64,000 nucleotides of DNA from Rugamonas violacea (lineage in GTDB: Bacteria > Pseudomonadota > Gammaproteobacteria > Burkholderiales > Burkholderiaceae_D). The translations under genes and the position numbers were made by a program. A model generated the notes under the pieces. That model saw only the letters and a program-made list of their open reading frames with translations. It was not told the origin of the DNA and made no database searches. Location: NCBI RefSeq assembly GCF_016461825.1, contig NZ_JAEMNU010000119.1:89292-153291 (forward strand). The letters run 5' to 3'. Shown in pieces: positions 19,443 to 27,339 of this stretch (its first letter is position 1; each line of letters opens with the position of its first letter).

Positions 19443-19799
19443 GGAAGCCCCTTGGGTTGAGCGCGACGTGGTGGCGGGCCGCCGGCCGAGCGGTGTCGGA
19501 CGGTGGCGGTGCGATCAAGGTTCGACCGGCGCGCGGCGCTTGAGTTCCCCGCCGCGGGCGTTTGTTTTTGCCGCGCGCCCGGGTGCCCGCCGGCGTCCAC
19601 GGCGTGGCGGGCTGCGATGGCGGGCGAAGCCAGCGCTTGGCAACGGCCACCCATGTGGTGGGACCTTCGGCCAGGCCGCCGGCACGGCGCATCGCCGAAA
19701 CGACAACGCCCACTGGCGGGAGTGGGCGTCGCGCCACCGATGTTCCGGGTGGCCGGTGGCGCAATCGCGCCACCGGCACGGCAGTTTTCAAGCCGGGTG
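19443..19799. other. Intergenic region containing a decayed tRNA-Phe-like locus
   Basis: A 357-bp stretch between the MscS-related gene and the helicase gene. Its right third (19697-19795) resembles the tRNA-Phe locus at 52375-52501 and is described separately. The remainder is GC-rich with no gene I can support. Confidence 0.55.
19697..19795 (-). pseudogene. Decayed tRNA-Phe 3' part plus its terminator hairpin
   Basis: This stretch aligns without gaps to the tRNA-Phe gene and downstream hairpin at 52375-52480. I count about three-quarters identical bases over 95 positions. Retained features are the GAAACGACAACGCCCACT flank, the CGCCCACT/AGTGGGCG hairpin (19707-19728), a GGTGGCC 3' acceptor-like end and TTTTCAA matching the anticodon loop. 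The 5' part of the tRNA is shortened or missing, so it cannot make a working tRNA. It lies in the same orientation as the intact gene at 24193-24268, with the helicase cassette between them. Confidence 0.6.
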
Positions 19800-22646
19800 T
19801 CAGGTCCGCCGGTCCGCCTGGTGCCGAATAATCGCTTCGGCTGGGGCGGGCAGCTTGGCGAACATGAGCAAGGCATCGATATGCCGGTCGTAGCCTGGGG
19901 CCGCCAACTCCTTAATCAAGGGCAGGTTGAGGGCCGAAAACACCGGCACCCACTCGTCGCCCTGGGCGCCGCGCCGGCGTATCGCCAGATCAGGGTTGAA
20001 TTGGTAGCACCCCGTCGCCAGGCGTTTGAACAGGCGGCGGTTGTATGCGTAGTCGCGATCGATCTCGTTGCGTGCCAATACACTGGAAATGAAGGCGCGC
20101 TTGCGACGTTCCGGTGGCAGCAGGCCGGCCGGCAGCGTTGCGTAAGCCCTCAGCACCATGGCGGCGTCGAAGCTGCCGCGGTCGCTGGCGTCGGCATTGC
20201 CGAAACAGGACTTGAACAAGGCCCACATGGTTTGCATCAGCAGATATTCGGACTGATGCGCGTCGATGCGTATCAGGCGCTCGCCCGCCATCACGTCGAT
20301 GCAGGCCGGCGCCACCAACCGGTAGACGGCGCCGAACGATGCCTTGGCATAGGCGCCATCGCGGAACGCCGTCGCCATTGCCCAGTGGAGGGCGTTGCGG
20401 CCAATATGGTCGACCGCGCCGGTGTCGGCTCCGCGGTCGAGTAAAGCCTCGATCAGCGCGATGTTGCCGGCCGCCGCCGCCGCCATCAACGGCGTTTGAT
20501 TCATCGACGTGCGATGTTCGACGCCATGCTTGTCACACAAGCGGAGAATGTCTTTGATATTGCGCGCAAAATACGCCAGGTAGGGGCGCCGGCCAAGCGT
20601 TACGCCGAGCTGGCGAAAATTGCGCGCCTGCTCGACGCCGGCGGCGTGCACCAGGCAATCGGCCAGCACCGGTTCGTCGAAACAACTGGCGTATTCGTAT
20701 AGCTGGTTCCTGTGCTTGCTGCCCGGCGCCTGTTCGCCGAAAACCTTCGCCAGCGTCTCGCGCAGCCTGGCCTCGTCGAATACCGGCCATGGCACGGGGG
20801 TGGTCTGCAGAATCATGCGCTCGATCGCCTCGGCCTGTTCCTGCTTGCCTTGCAAGGCAAGCTTGCGCGCTTCCTTTTGCCAGTCTTCGAGGCTCGATGC
20901 CTGCGCCGCGATTTTTTCGTCCGTCCGCGCCTGCCCGATGGCGAGCAAACCTAGCAGAGGGTGCGCGCTATCGGACTCGATCAGGTAGACGTTGCGGATC
21001 GCCCTGGTCAGGGCCACATACAAGGCGTTGACGTAGAACTTGTAGATTTCGAGCGACTTGTCGTTTTTGTCCTTGGCCCGGCTGTACGTCAGATCGTCGC
21101 CAACGAGGTCGGCTGCGCTGACGCCGTCGGCGATCTCGTTGAACTGGGCGCGGTTGTCGGAAACGAAGCGGTACAGCACGATGCTGTCGTATTCGAGTCC
21201 CTTGGCTTCGTGCACCGAAAAGATCAAGGGCGTGTCGAAGTGCTTGCGCGCTTCGGCCTTGTCTTCGTCGCGCAGCACCAGCACCGCAAAGCGGGTCGAA
21301 CGGCGGGTTTGCGCGTTCAGGTCGCGCCGCGCGTTGTCGCTGTCGGCCAACAGGTTGACGATGCCGGCTTCCTGATTGACGGCATCGACCAGGAAATTGC
21401 TCTCGCGGTCAATCGAACCGAAACGCCGGTGTTTGATTTTCAGCAGCGTGTTGGCGATGCGCGTGACCTGCCTGCCGTTCCTGAAATTGGCGCGCAACAC
21501 TTGCAACTGTTGCCGCTCCGCCAAGTCTGGGTCGCGCCAGAACAAGGACTTGATTTTGCTCCAAGAGAAAAAATTCGGGTGCACGATCTGGTTCGAATCA
21601 CCGCACAGCAAGAACTGGCCCGGCTTCTTCAACGATTGGAGTACCAGTGCCAGTTGGATCGGGGTGAGATCCTGCACTTCGTCAACCACGATGAAGTCGT
21701 AGCGCGGCTGGACCTGGCGCAGCCGTTCGTGCGATACCAGGTTCAGATCGAATAGTTCGGCCTCGTGCAGCCAGGCCCTGTATTTTTCGAACAGATCGTA
21801 TAGCGCGGGACGCTCGGCCGACGCGAAGATCGATTGCCGCGTGCCCAGCGCGGCATATTGCGCGCCGCTCAGGACGCCGGTGGCGTCGGCGGTGAGCACG
21901 CCGCGCACCTCCTCGAATGCCTGGTGCGCGTCGATGCCCTTGAATTGCTGGCGCATGCGCGCGAACCACGCGGAGAATTCGCGCCAGCCGGCCTCGCGGC
22001 CGGCGGGAATGCGTATCGATTCGACGTATTCGCGGTAAGAAAGGAAGTTCGCTTCCTGTCCCTCCCGTTCGTATCCCTGGGCATAGTACAGGTCGCGGGC
22101 CGACTGGGCCAGATAGGCCGAATGGGTGACATACAGGACCTCGCCCTGCGCATGTTTCATCTTTTCGAGCGTGAGCGCGGTCTTGCCGCTGCCCGCGCTG
22201 CCGACGATGATGAGCGGCGCCGCTTTATGGTAGATGCTGTGTTGCGCGTCGTCGAAGGAAATGACTTTGTCGAGCCAGTTGACCTGCCTGCGTTCCGGAT
22301 GGAGGTAGCGCAGCGTTTCGGCGGCGGCGATCGCTTCGGCCAGCTCGGCCGCCGGAATCTTGTCGTCGTCGACGCTGGCGCCCCGCAGGAAGCGGGATTT
22401 GTCATAGGCATGTTGCTCGATCACCTCCAGCATCAGCGCGTACACCTCGCCATTGAAGCGTATGGTGGTGAACAGCAGGCGGTCGGCATAGTCGAGCTTG
22501 GCGCGAAAGAACTTGCCGTGCGTTAGATTCGACAGCTTCTTGACATCGGCCGAGCGGAAGTCGTCGCGCTCGATGGCTTGTCGAACCTTGTCGTATCGCG
22601 CCCTATTGCTGGGTGCGGTGAATTCAGCATACTCGAGGATTTTCAT
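19800..22646 (-). CDS. UvrD/Rep-like SF1 helicase with RelE-like N-terminus and ankyrin repeats
   Basis: A 948-residue protein. Residues 1-90 look like a RelE/ParE-type toxin fold (VKKLSNLTHGKFFRAKL, VIEQHAYDKSRFL). Helicase motifs: Walker A GSAGSGKT (149-156), motif II DEVQD (322-326), motif III LLCGDSNQ, motif V VHEAKGLE (478-485) and motif VI YVALTRA (543-549). An ankyrin-type segment lies at about 713-770 (NQTPLMAAAAAGNIALIEALLDRGA), followed by about 180 unassigned residues. It should translocate on DNA or RNA using ATP. The ATG at 22646 is chosen because residues before it look non-coding. Base composition is less GC-rich than in neighbouring genes. This architecture is uncommon and recalls accessory or defence proteins, but no such function is shown. 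Confidence 0.85.
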   Translation of the reverse strand: MKILEYAEFTAPSNRARYDKVRQAIERDDFRSADVKKLSNLTHGKFFRAKLDYADRLLFTTIRFNGEVYALMLEVIEQHAYDKSRFLRGASVDDDKIPAAELAEAIAAAETLRYLHPERRQVNWLDKVISFDDAQHSIYHKAAPLIIVGSAGSGKTALTLEKMKHAQGEVLYVTHSAYLAQSARDLYYAQGYEREGQEANFLSYREYVESIRIPAGREAGWREFSAWFARMRQQFKGIDAHQAFEEVRGVLTADATGVLSGAQYAALGTRQSIFASAERPALYDLFEKYRAWLHEAELFDLNLVSHERLRQVQPRYDFIVVDEVQDLTPIQLALVLQSLKKPGQFLLCGDSNQIVHPNFFSWSKIKSLFWRDPDLAERQQLQVLRANFRNGRQVTRIANTLLKIKHRRFGSIDRESNFLVDAVNQEAGIVNLLADSDNARRDLNAQTRRSTRFAVLVLRDEDKAEARKHFDTPLIFSVHEAKGLEYDSIVLYRFVSDNRAQFNEIADGVSAADLVGDDLTYSRAKDKNDKSLEIYKFYVNALYVALTRAIRNVYLIESDSAHPLLGLLAIGQARTDEKIAAQASSLEDWQKEARKLALQGKQEQAEAIERMILQTTPVPWPVFDEARLRETLAKVFGEQAPGSKHRNQLYEYASCFDEPVLADCLVHAAGVEQARNFRQLGVTLGRRPYLAYFARNIKDILRLCDKHGVEHRTSMNQTPLMAAAAAGNIALIEALLDRGADTGAVDHIGRNALHWAMATAFRDGAYAKASFGAVYRLVAPACIDVMAGERLIRIDAHQSEYLLMQTMWALFKSCFGNADASDRGSFDAAMVLRAYATLPAGLLPPERRKRAFISSVLARNEIDRDYAYNRRLFKRLATGCYQFNPDLAIRRRGAQGDEWVPVFSALNLPLIKELAAPGYDRHIDALLMFAKLPAPAEAIIRHQADRRT

Positions 22647-22850
22647 GGGATGGTGGCGCCGAGCCGAGTTGTTGTTCAGAAATGTGCCGCCCGGTATTCT
22701 AACTGCTGGCCAGTGCGGCCGTTGCCCAGTGTGGCATGGGCGGCGCGACCGGTGTTTGACGGAGTGCGCCCGCCGTCGGCAGCGGCAAGCCATTGGGGCC
22801 GCCGGGCGGCAACTGTCGTGGAAAGCTGGCGAGCCAATCCGCCTGAACGC

Positions 22851-23390
22851 TTAGTTCACGGCGGCCATGCATTCTATTTCAGCCATGCCGCCCACTTCGA
22901 CGATGTCGGCCTCCATGACGCGATGCAAAAGGCTGTAGTCGACCCGCCATTGCTGGTCGCCGACGACCATGCTGACAGTCTTATCGTTGCGGCGGGTAAC
23001 CCTGCCGCTGCGCTCTAGCCCATTGCGATCGAGGTAGCCGACGACGTCGCCGACAGCGATCTCGTGGCGGTTCAAACCGCGTGGCGCCGGTTGGCGGATT
23101 TGCACATCCGCGCCGTTCAGATTGATCGATGGGTAATCAATCAGCCAGCGCTTGCCGTCGTCGCGATCGATGATCAACACGGTCTTGCGGCGCAACTCGC
23201 GAATTGTTCCGCATCGCAGGGTGTTGGCCCTGGCATCGAAATACTCGATCGACTGTCCCAGCGTCAGGCGCGCTTGTATCGCCCGCACGCGAGCCGGTTC
23301 GTCAAGGGCCACGCTGATGGCGGCGCGCAAGCGAAATAATTCGAATGCCGAGGCCTCGTTCAAAACGGTCAATACATCGGAAAAATTCAT
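22851..23390 (-). CDS. Hypothetical protein with two SH3/KOW-like repeats
   Basis: A 179-residue protein starting MNFSDVLTVLNEASAFELFRLRAAI, a helical N-terminus. Two similar beta-rich segments follow (about 53-100, GQSIEYFDARANTLRCGTI to WLIDYPSI; and about 120-165, VAVGDVVGYLDRNGLERSG-like to QWRVDYSLL). Each repeat has a hydrophobic strand, a basic TVLII- or TVSMVV-type strand and a W(L/R)-x-DY ending. This resembles small SH3-like barrels that bind RNA, DNA or ribosomes. I do not recognise a named family. It is co-directional with the helicase gene, 204 bp upstream of it, and shares the lower GC content. Confidence 0.6.
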   Translation of the reverse strand: MNFSDVLTVLNEASAFELFRLRAAISVALDEPARVRAIQARLTLGQSIEYFDARANTLRCGTIRELRRKTVLIIDRDDGKRWLIDYPSINLNGADVQIRQPAPRGLNRHEIAVGDVVGYLDRNGLERSGRVTRRNDKTVSMVVGDQQWRVDYSLLHRVMEADIVEVGGMAEIECMAAVN

Positions 23391-23591
23391 ACTCAATACG
23401 ATCCGGATCAAGGTTGTAAAAGATAGCGGTGCTGAGCCGGGGCTGACGCCGCCAGCGCTGTCGCCTTGCCTGCCCGTCGTCAATGCCACGACGCAGACCA
23501 GGCGGGCTGCCATCGTGGCGGATCTGGAAGAGTTATGGGCGGTCAAACAAGCAAGGCGTGGCCGCCGCCGCCGCACACTGCCGCTGTGCGC

Positions 23592-24044
23592 CTAGCCAGC
23601 GTCGGCGGCGTCCCCGTCAGGGCCGTATTCCAAGGGCTTCACGCCTTCTTGCAAAACAAGGTGGGGGTATTCCCGCCCGAGCAGACTTTTTGTTGCCTTG
23701 CCCTTCTTGCGAATTTCAAAACACCATGGCGAGCGGACATCGTAGTCGTAGTACAGCTTCTTGCTTCGCCCAAGAGGGAAGATGTCGCCAAGATGGATAC
23801 GCCATATGTCGTTGTCGCCCCCGGCCCATTCGCCATCGGCGGTGAACCAAGTCTTTCTGCCGCGAGGTCCATTCGCCAGGTAAAAATATGACAGGTGATC
23901 GCCATCGAAATTGACCGTGCCAATGATGAATGAGGCCAGATCGCCCAGTGTGCCATCGGCCGGCAGCTCAAGTACGAAGCGATACGCTTGCGAAAGATAT
24001 CGACCCCTGACGCAGGCGATTGAAAAGGTAAGAATGTCACGCAT
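23592..24044 (-). CDS. pRiA4b ORF-3-like protein
   Basis: A 150-residue protein with the layout of the plasmid pRiA4b ORF-3 family: LELPADGTLGDLASFIIGTVN, a short acidic/aromatic middle (WFTADGEWAGGDNDIWRIHLGDIFPLG) and KKLYYDYDVRSPWCFEIRKKGKA with a VLQEGVKPLEYG end. Family members travel on plasmids and transposons and have no fixed biochemical role. The ATG at 24044 is preferred over a start 48 bases upstream, though neither has a strong binding site. It lies between the tRNA-Phe terminator and the SH3-like gene, first of three leftward genes in the low-GC block. Confidence 0.65.
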   Translation of the reverse strand: MRDILTFSIACVRGRYLSQAYRFVLELPADGTLGDLASFIIGTVNFDGDHLSYFYLANGPRGRKTWFTADGEWAGGDNDIWRIHLGDIFPLGRSKKLYYDYDVRSPWCFEIRKKGKATKSLLGREYPHLVLQEGVKPLEYGPDGDAADAG

Positions 24045-24147
24045 GAGTGGTTGCTGCCGCCGCGTTGGAGAAATGCGCACACGCCGCTTCATCCGCCGCT
24101 ATCCTGTCAGAAATTTACCGGGGTGGAGGACTTGGTATTGCATACGG

Positions 24148-24173
24148 AAAAAAGCCCACTGGCATGAGTGGGC
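24148..24173 (-). terminator. Intrinsic terminator of tRNA-Phe (first copy)
   Basis: On the minus strand a GCCCACT/AGTGGGC stem (24154-24173) is followed by six T residues. It lies 20 bp past the tRNA 3' end. The flank beyond it (ACGGAAAA on the plus strand) differs from the GAAACGACAACG flank shared by the second tRNA locus and the decayed copy. Confidence 0.8.
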
Positions 24174-24192
24174 GTTGCGTGAAACATGTTCT

Positions 24193-24268
24193 TGGTGGCC
24201 CGGGGCGGAATCGAACCACCGACACAAGGATTTTCAATCCTCTGCTCTACCAACTGAGCTACCAGGCC
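24193..24268 (-). tRNA. tRNA-Phe (anticodon GAA), first copy
   Basis: A 76-nt cloverleaf with encoded CCA. The acceptor stem is GGCCTGG/CCGGGCC, the D-arm is GCTCAGTTGGTAGAGC, and the anticodon stem-loop is GAGGA-TTGAAAA-TCCTT with GAA at positions 34-36. The T-arm has GGTTCGATTCC, and the gene ends in discriminator A plus CCA. It is identical to the copy at 52426-52501. Its -10 box overlaps the stop codon of the neighbouring LytTR gene. Confidence 0.97.
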
Positions 24269-24278
24269 AAGGCGCGCA

Positions 24279-24284
24279 ATTATA
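24279..24284 (-). promoter_or_regulatory. -10 box of tRNA-Phe (first copy)
   Basis: A perfect TATAAT on the minus strand predicts a start at about 24272, four bases before the mature tRNA. The TAA stop of the LytTR gene is part of this hexamer (24282-24280), so the promoter lies within the end of that gene. No good -35 box is visible. Confidence 0.7.
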
Positions 24285-25239
24285 GCAGAACATCAGGCTG
24301 CTGCCAGCGCGTGCGCAGGGCGGCGCGGTGGTTGCGGCTGACGCGCAGCGCGGTCCCTTGCGCCAGATGCAGGACGGCGTCGCCGTTGGCCGCCGTCTCG
24401 ATCTGCTCGATGCGGTCGAGCGCGACCAGCATGCGTCGGTGGATGCGGACGAAGCGGCGCGGATCGAGCCGCGCCTCCAAATTGAGTAGCGTGTCGCGCA
24501 CCAGATGCTGTTGCGTACCCACGTGCAGCGCCACATAGTTGCCCTGGGTTTCGATCCAGTCGACTGTCGCCAGGTCGAGATGGCTGATGCGTCCGAGTGC
24601 CTTGATCTCAACCCGCGTCAAATGGGGCGAAGCGGGAGGTGACAACCCAGCTGTCGCCGGCGTTGGCGTGGCCGTCACCGCAGTCGCCGTGACCTTTGCC
24701 GCAGTCGCCGCCATCCCCGGTGCCGTAGTGGTGGCCGCCATAGCAACCGCCGCACCGTGCCGGCGGAACAACTGCGCCGCGTGGGCGAAAGCCAGATAAG
24801 CCGCCAGCACGCACAGGAGCAAGGAGAAGTCGGCCACCAGCTGGTCGACCAGTTGGGCCGGCGTCGGCAGCCAGCGGCCCTGGTAGAACCAAGCCGCCAG
24901 CAGGCCGGCGACGGCGATCAGCGCGAAGGCCAGCGCGGCGGCGGCGGCACCCTGCGCCAACAGATGGCGCCAACGTCCCGGCCCGGACAGCGGAAAACGG
25001 CGCGACACCACCAACAGCAGCGGCGTCGCCGCGCTGCCCAGCAGGGCGGCCACGGCGATGCGCAGCACCTCGTCGGCCCAGCCCAGCGCGTGCCCCGCCT
25101 GATGGGCGCGCAGCACGTTGCCCGGTTCGAGTACCAGCAGGAAGGCCAACCAATACGCATAGGCGTAGGCCTGCCGGCGCAGCCACGGCGGGCCTCGGCG
25201 CGGCGTGGCTTGAGACTGAAAAATGGGCAGGGTCAGCAT
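24280..25239 (-). CDS. Membrane-anchored LytTR transcriptional regulator
   Basis: A 319-residue protein. Four hydrophobic helices (about 25-175) are followed by an Ala/Thr-rich linker (TATAKVTATAVTATPTPATAG-like, about 185-210). A C-terminal LytTR domain (about 220-315) follows, with VDWIETQGNYVALHVG and DPRRFVRIHRRMLVALDRI. There is no receiver domain, so it senses through its membrane part rather than a phosphoryl relay. The ATG at 25239 is the likely start; a longer frame upstream crosses the 11-bp repeat array. It is divergent from the carboxylesterase gene. The array between them is a plausible LytTR binding region. Confidence 0.85.
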   Translation of the reverse strand: MLTLPIFQSQATPRRGPPWLRRQAYAYAYWLAFLLVLEPGNVLRAHQAGHALGWADEVLRIAVAALLGSAATPLLLVVSRRFPLSGPGRWRHLLAQGAAAAALAFALIAVAGLLAAWFYQGRWLPTPAQLVDQLVADFSLLLCVLAAYLAFAHAAQLFRRHGAAVAMAATTTAPGMAATAAKVTATAVTATPTPATAGLSPPASPHLTRVEIKALGRISHLDLATVDWIETQGNYVALHVGTQQHLVRDTLLNLEARLDPRRFVRIHRRMLVALDRIEQIETAANGDAVLHLAQGTALRVSRNHRAALRTRWQQPDVLL

Positions 25240-25287
25240 GCCGATGATTCTAGCAGGGCGCGGCCGGCCGTCCAGAAACGCTCCCGC

Positions 25288-25353
25288 AGAGGCCTCGCAA
25301 AGGCGCCGCAAAGGCCGCGTAAAGGCGTTCCAAAGGTTTCGCAACGGTGCCGG
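25288..25353. repeat. Six 11-bp direct repeats between divergent promoters
   Basis: Units begin at 25288, 25299, 25310, 25321, 25332 and 25343, each starting A(A/G)(A/C)GG and then G/C-rich. The 11-bp period places every unit on the same face of the DNA. The array sits between a LytTR gene and a carboxylesterase gene. LytTR proteins bind direct repeats about one turn apart, so it may be a regulatory array. Confidence 0.7.
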
Positions 25354-25489
25354 AAATTCCCTCGGAACGCCCGGCAGTGCCCCAAGTACGGGCTTTTGTG
25401 ACGAGCCGAGGCAAGCTTGGGACGAATCGGTCTGGCCCGGCGCGGGCCGTGGCGCGACACTGGCCGCCTGTTCAACGTGAGGAGACGTC

Positions 25490-27067
25490 ATGTTCAAGTT
25501 CCGTCGCGCCCTGGCCATGCTGGCCGTGCTGCTGGCCCCCTTTCACATCGTCGGCGCGGCGCCTGGCGCCGTCGTGCGCACCGACGCCGGCGCCGTGCGC
25601 GGCGAGCGTGCCGCCGGTCTGGACGTGTATCGCGGCCTACCCTTCGCCGCCGCGCCGCTGGGCGAGTTGCGCTGGCGCGAACCGGCCCCGGTGCCGCCCT
25701 GGCCGGACGTGCGTCCGGCCACCTCCTTCGCGCCGGCCTGCATGCAGCAGGGCGTGTCGATGCCGGGCGAGACGCCGCCCGAGGTCAGCGAGGATTGTCT
25801 CTACCTGAACATCTGGACGCCGGCCAAACGGGCGCGCGGGCCGCTGCCGGTGATTGTCTGGATCCACGGCGGCGGCTACAACAATGGCTCGGCCAGCATG
25901 GCGCTTTACCATGGCGACGCGTTGGCGCGCCGGGGTGTGGTGGTGGTGACGCTGGCCTACCGGCTCGGCGCGTTGGGCTTTCTCGCCCATCCGGCGCTGA
26001 CTCTGGAATCGCCCCATCAAACCTCGGGTAACTACGGCCTGCTCGACCAGATCGCCGCGCTGCGCTGGATACAAGGAAATATCGCGGCCTTCGGCGGCGA
26101 TCCGCGCCGGGTCACCATCGCCGGGCAGTCGGCCGGCGCGATGTCGGTCAGCGCGCTGCTGGCGGCGCCGTCGGCGCGCGGCCTGTTCCACGGCGCCATC
26201 GCGCAGAGCGGCGGCATCTTCGAGCCGCTGCAACTGGCGCCGGGCTACCAGCAGGCCAACGCCGAGCGCGCCGGCGCCGCCTTCGCCGAGACGCGCGGCG
26301 CGGCTACGCTGGCGCAGCTGCGCGCGCTGCCTGCGACACGGCTGCTGGGCGGCGACGCCGAAGCGCTGGCCCACCCGGTGGTCGACGCCCATGTGCTGCC
26401 ACTGACGCCCTACGAGGCCTACGTTCAAGGCCGCCAGCACGACGTGCCGCTGCTGCTCGGCTCCAACGCCGAGGAGGCGCGCTCCCTGGTCGACGTGGCC
26501 GCTGTGACGGCCGCCGACTTTGCCGCCGGTGTCGAGCGCAGCGTTGGCCGCTTGCCACCGGCGCTGCTGGCGGCCTACCCGGCGGCCGACGACGCCCAGG
26601 CGCGCGAGGCGCGCCTGGGCCTGGAGCGAGACCTGCGCTTCGGCTGGGACATGTGGGCCTGGGCCAGGCTGCAGGCGGCGGCCGGCGGCCGGCCGGCGTA
26701 CTACTACGCCTTCTCGCAGCGGCCGCCGTTCCCGCCCGCGTCGCCTTACGCCGGCTGGGGCGCCAGCCACTTCGCCGAGCTGTGGTACATGTTCGACCAT
26801 CTGCCACAGGCGCCGTGGTCTTGGCATGACGGCGACCGCGCGCTGGCCGACAGCATGGCGCGGTACTGGGTGAACTTCGCCCGCAGCGGCAATCCGAACG
26901 GCGCCGGCCTGCCGCGCTGGCCGGCCTTCGGCGGCGCCGACGCGGCCGACCAGGTGCTGCATCTGGGCGCGTTTATAGGTGCCGGCGGCGTCGCGCATCT
27001 GGAGCGCCTGCGCGTGTTCGACGCGGTCTACGACGGCGTGCGCGGCCGACCCTTCGGCATGCGCTAG
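25490..27067 (+). CDS. Exported type-B carboxylesterase
   Basis: A 525-residue protein with a signal peptide (1-23, HIVGAAPG) and the carboxylesterase B fold. Signatures are EDCLYLNIWTPAK, IHGGGYNNGSA (oxyanion hole), the nucleophile GQSAGAMS, acid residue GSNAEEARS and His in GASHFAELWYMF. It hydrolyses carboxylic esters outside the cytoplasm; the natural substrate is unknown. GAGGAG stands six bases before the ATG. It is divergent from the LytTR regulator gene and may be its target. A GC-rich hairpin without a T tract follows at about 27075-27098, and nothing else gene-like is seen up to 27339. Confidence 0.93.
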   Translation: MFKFRRALAMLAVLLAPFHIVGAAPGAVVRTDAGAVRGERAAGLDVYRGLPFAAAPLGELRWREPAPVPPWPDVRPATSFAPACMQQGVSMPGETPPEVSEDCLYLNIWTPAKRARGPLPVIVWIHGGGYNNGSASMALYHGDALARRGVVVVTLAYRLGALGFLAHPALTLESPHQTSGNYGLLDQIAALRWIQGNIAAFGGDPRRVTIAGQSAGAMSVSALLAAPSARGLFHGAIAQSGGIFEPLQLAPGYQQANAERAGAAFAETRGAATLAQLRALPATRLLGGDAEALAHPVVDAHVLPLTPYEAYVQGRQHDVPLLLGSNAEEARSLVDVAAVTAADFAAGVERSVGRLPPALLAAYPAADDAQAREARLGLERDLRFGWDMWAWARLQAAAGGRPAYYYAFSQRPPFPPASPYAGWGASHFAELWYMFDHLPQAPWSWHDGDRALADSMARYWVNFARSGNPNGAGLPRWPAFGGADAADQVLHLGAFIGAGGVAHLERLRVFDAVYDGVRGRPFGMR

Positions 27068-27339
27068 CGGACTTGGGCGCCCGCCGCCGGCGGCGCCCGC
27101 GCCGCTGTGGATGCGTTGCAACATGGCGCGCCCCGGGACGATTCGGCGCCGCCCGTGGCGCGCCGGGGCGGCAACGAAATGTCTTGATGCCCGCGCTTGC
27201 CCAGGTGTAATCTCAATTTTCAAGATATTCACCAATTCTCACCCCCATCCCCGTTGGCCTTGGACGCAGTGTCTTCCTTGAGAGCGCCGGACTCGTCCGG
27301 TCGCTCGGTGAACGCCAATCCGACTAGATGGGAATTGAG

